DNA from: CAZHTS01 sp964535315
Lineage (GTDB): Bacteria; Chloroflexota; Anaerolineae; Anaerolineales; Anaerolineaceae
NCBI GenBank assembly: GCA_964535315.1
Contig: CAZHTS010000053.1
Coordinates: 1-34,390, forward strand
DNA length: 34,390 nucleotides
Direction: 5' to 3'
The notes beneath the pieces are model-generated. The model was given only the letters and a program-made list of their open reading frames with translations. It was not told the origin of the DNA and made no database searches. A program made the translations under genes and the position numbers. Below, piece by piece: positions 32,426 through 34,390 of the stretch; within the stretch, counting starts at the first letter, position 1; each line of letters opens with the position of its first letter.

Positions 32426-33328
32426 ATGCGCTATCGCACCGTTCGTACCGAAACTCTGACCAAATTCTATGGCCATCAGCCTGGCATTAACGGTTTGACC
32501 CTGGAGGTTGAACCCGGCGAGGTCTACGGCCTGCTTGGCCTGCCGGGGGCCGGTAAGACCACCCTGCTGCGGGTATTGCTGGATCTCGTGCGCCCGACCA
32601 GTGGACGCGCCCTGGTATTGGGGCTGGATAGTCATCGCCAGAGCATGCAGATTCGCCGTCAGGTAGGCTATGCCCCCGCCCACCTGACGCTGGATGAACG
32701 CCTCACCGGGCTGGAACTGCTGCGCTATCTCAACCGGCTGCGTTCGGCCGGCGAACCGCAGGCGGCCCCGCAACTGGCCGAACGCCTGGGGCTGGATCTG
32801 AGCCTGACGGTGGCGGCTCTGGCGCCGACCGAGCGGCGCAAGCTGATCCTGGTGCAGGCGTTAATGAACCCAACCGAATTGATTTTGTTGGACGAGCCCT
32901 GCACCGATCTGGACGACAACGCCCGTATGGCCCTTTACCGCCTGATCGGCGAGGCGCGCAGCGAAGGACGCTCGATCGTTTATGCTTCGTCTAATCTGTG
33001 TGAGATGGAACGCATTTGCGACCGCACCGCCGTTTTGCACCTGGGACAGGTGTTGACGGTCGAGCGCGGCGTCAGCCTGCGCACCCATGCTCTGCGCCGG
33101 GTAGAAATGCGTTTTGCCGGGCCGGTGACGGCCGAGGTGTTCGCCGGGCTCTCCAACCTGCGCGAGCTGCACCTGGAGGAGAATTCGTTGCGCTGCATGG
33201 TGCAGGGCGACGTGGACAGCCTGATTAAGATCGCCAGCCAGTTCCGCATCACCGATTTGGTCAGCCAGCAACCCAGCCTGGAAGAAGTCTATTCGCTGCG
33301 CTACGGGGTGCCGGCCTGTGTCGCCTGA
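32426..33328 (+). CDS. ABC-2-type exporter ATPase with degenerate motifs
   Basis: 300 residues. The Walker A motif GLPGAGKT (38-45) and Walker B ELILLDEP (151-158, catalytic Glu157) are intact. Other motifs diverge: the signature LSGGQ is replaced by LAPTERRKL (132-140), the D-loop is CTDLDDN, and the H-switch has Asn190 in YASSNLCEMER in place of His. The C-terminal 80 residues form a DUF4162-like extension seen in CcmA/ABC-2 exporter ATPases. The ATG at 32426 follows AAGGAGG. Its stop overlaps the permease start by 11 nt. It may still dimerise and hydrolyse slowly, but normal cycling is doubtful. The substrate is unknown. Confidence 0.85.
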   Translation: MRYRTVRTETLTKFYGHQPGINGLTLEVEPGEVYGLLGLPGAGKTTLLRVLLDLVRPTSGRALVLGLDSHRQSMQIRRQVGYAPAHLTLDERLTGLELLRYLNRLRSAGEPQAAPQLAERLGLDLSLTVAALAPTERRKLILVQALMNPTELILLDEPCTDLDDNARMALYRLIGEARSEGRSIVYASSNLCEMERICDRTAVLHLGQVLTVERGVSLRTHALRRVEMRFAGPVTAEVFAGLSNLRELHLEENSLRCMVQGDVDSLIKIASQFRITDLVSQQPSLEEVYSLRYGVPACVA

Positions 33329-34040
33329 TTTGTGGTGGTTGTCTTTTCGCCCGGTGGGGCGTTCGTTGTTGCGCTGCTGTGGCTGGATAGCCGGTGCGGT
33401 GGCGTTGAGCGCTGTGCTGGCCTGGGTGGCGCTTTTTGCCGCCGGCGGAGCCCTGAAAGCGGCGGGCGCGGTGCTTTGGGCCGGGGTGGTGTTGTCGATC
33501 GTGCTGTTGGGCGGCCATTTTTGCATTCGCCTGGGCGGCCAGTTGCTGGCGGACGAACAGCAAACCGGCCGTCTGGATCTGATGTTGTCTTATCCGCTTT
33601 CCCGCCGGCGCATCTTGTTTGAGAAGCTGGCGATTCTGCTGGTGTGCGCCGCGGCGTTGGGGTTGACCGCCGGCGGCGGGCTGTTGTTGGCCAACCGCCT
33701 GGTCTGGGGTAGTTATCTGTCCGGCGCACACGTTTTATTTGCCGATCCTTTCTCGCAGAGCGACAACCTGCGCTTTGTGGTGAATTGGTTCTTGCTGTTT
33801 CTGGATGGCGGTTATCTGGCGCTGGCGCTGGGTGCGGCCGGGTTGAACGGTCGCACCAGCCGTATTCTGGCCTGGTCTGGGCTGGCGCTGTTCCTGACGG
33901 GCTATCTCTTGCCGCGTTTTCTGGGCTGGGAACTGCGTTTCAGTTTCAATTCTGTCGCCGTTTGTGCGGGGCTGGCCGGCGCAGCGCTGGTTTCCGTCGT
34001 GACTGCCTGGTATACCTTCGAGCGCCGCGATGTGGCGTAA
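33318..34040 (+). CDS. ABC-2-type transporter permease
   Basis: 240 residues with six hydrophobic helices, beginning at about residue 20 (GWIAGAVALSAVLAWVALF). The short cytoplasmic segment LADEQQTGRLDLMLSYPLSRRRILFEKL is characteristic of ABC-2 permeases, where the ATPase interacts. The start is a GTG at 33318, overlapping the ATPase gene by 11 nt, so the two are translationally coupled. It is the membrane partner of the degenerate ATPase. Its last six codons (RRDVA and stop) form the first unit of an 18-bp tandem repeat that continues downstream. The partner's substrate is not predictable. Confidence 0.85.
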   Translation: MSPDLWWLSFRPVGRSLLRCCGWIAGAVALSAVLAWVALFAAGGALKAAGAVLWAGVVLSIVLLGGHFCIRLGGQLLADEQQTGRLDLMLSYPLSRRRILFEKLAILLVCAAALGLTAGGGLLLANRLVWGSYLSGAHVLFADPFSQSDNLRFVVNWFLLFLDGGYLALALGAAGLNGRTSRILAWSGLALFLTGYLLPRFLGWELRFSFNSVAVCAGLAGAALVSVVTAWYTFERRDVA

Positions 34041-34140
34041 CGCCGCGATGTGGCGTAACGCCGCGATGTGGCGTAACGCCGCGATGTGGCGTAACGCCGC
34101 GTAGCGGTGTAGCGCCGCGTAGCGGTGTAGCGCCGCGTAG
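34023..34140. repeat. 18-bp tandem repeat at the permease 3' end
   Basis: Four copies of CGCCGCGATGTGGCGTAA (34023-34094), then two full copies and a partial one of the variant CGCCGCGTAGCGGTGTAG (34095-34140). The first copy encodes the last five residues (RRDVA) and stop codon of the permease, so later copies are non-coding but keep an in-frame stop in every unit. Confidence 0.93.
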
Positions 34141-34151
34141 CCGTCATGATC

Positions 34152-34336
34152 GAATGTGGGGGTGGGTCTCAGACCCGCCCGGCCTTGCCCCTCCGCCCTC
34201 CGCCCGCCTGCTGCACGGCCGCCCCCTCTGCCGTAGCGGGGTTCACCCCCGCCGGAACACGCCCGTGCGCTGCCGGCGGGTTGGCCGGCGGTCATGGAGG
34301 AGCAGGCCCCGCACCCTACGGCAGACACCCACATTC
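34152..34336. repeat. GC-rich intergenic region with nested inverted repeats
   Basis: Two nested 9-bp perfect inverted pairs: GAATGTGGG (34152-34160) with CCCACATTC (34328-34336), and CTGCCGTAG (34228-34236) with CTACGGCAG (34316-34324). A GGGTCT-c-AGACCC hairpin lies near the left edge. A CCGGAACACGCCCGT block resembles one at 14826-14840. No convincing gene is seen in 34141-34390. Confidence 0.45.
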
Positions 34337-34390
34337 CCTCCCCACAGACACATTGCCGGCCGATAACCCGGAAGCACCCCATCCCGCTTT

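Noticed and set aside
34023..34140. Array of short repeats as a possible CRISPR
   Set aside because: Units are contiguous with no spacers and derive from the permease codons; no cas gene is in the window.
33735..34382. Minus-strand frame with repeated ALRHIA units as a repeat protein
   Set aside because: The repeats are the 18-bp tandem DNA array read backwards, and the frame is opposite the permease gene.

Overview
The window reads as a GC-rich scaffold from an uncultured bacterium, most likely Chloroflexota (Anaerolineae/Caldilineae-like). This placement is an inference. It rests on the mix of proline-rich lipoproteins, a LuxR-TM-Kelch protein, a 7TM-PAS-GAF-GAF-GGDEF protein, many dispersed GC-rich intergenic repeats and an apparently leaderless gene. 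No rRNA or tRNA gene is visible. A run of 100 Ns at 19216-19315 marks an assembly gap inside a repeat.

Region 1 (1-10000) is one long plus-strand catabolic cluster. It starts with a LacI-family regulator whose consensus promoter is bracketed by two copies of a TGTAATCGATTACA palindrome, with a third copy in the leader. A lipoprotein sugar-binding protein, a probable mRNA-processing or attenuation hairpin and two MalF/MalG-type permeases follow. There is no ATPase gene. Then come an M24 metallopeptidase, an M19 dipeptidase, a metal-dependent amidohydrolase and a divergent L-fucose-isomerase-fold protein, with gaps of 12-28 nt or a 4-nt overlap. A carbohydrate importer with three peptide/amide-bond hydrolases and a sugar isomerase suggests uptake and dismantling of a conjugate carrying both sugar and amino-acid parts. 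This is the most interesting system in the window.

Region 2 (10055-14770) holds a small three-TM protein, an unrecognised soluble protein, and a minus-strand pair: a family-3 solute-binding lipoprotein followed by a PAS-containing histidine kinase without a response regulator or permease.

Region 3 (14850-21520) is housekeeping and accessory: a zinc alcohol dehydrogenase; a minus-strand group of TetR, quinone-oxidoreductase-like MDR, a 4-TM protein and DUF2809; a GNAT acetyltransferase; a SUMF1-fold lipoprotein without catalytic cysteines; and an alpha-toroid-like protein. Two copies of a 70-80 bp palindromic repeat lie near its two ends.

Region 4 (21532-27412) holds a Clp-N/M50 membrane protease fusion, a Nudix hydrolase, a LysM lipoprotein, a TM1586-type nitroreductase, a small lipoprotein and a secreted four-repeat beta protein.

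Region 5 (27574-34390) is regulatory and transport: a diguanylate cyclase with a LuxR-TM-Kelch protein, a GbsR/MarR-type regulator, a strong terminator, and an ABC-2 exporter pair whose ATPase has a degenerate signature and H-switch. The exporter permease ends in an 18-bp tandem repeat built from its own last five codons plus stop, followed by a GC-rich palindromic intergenic region.
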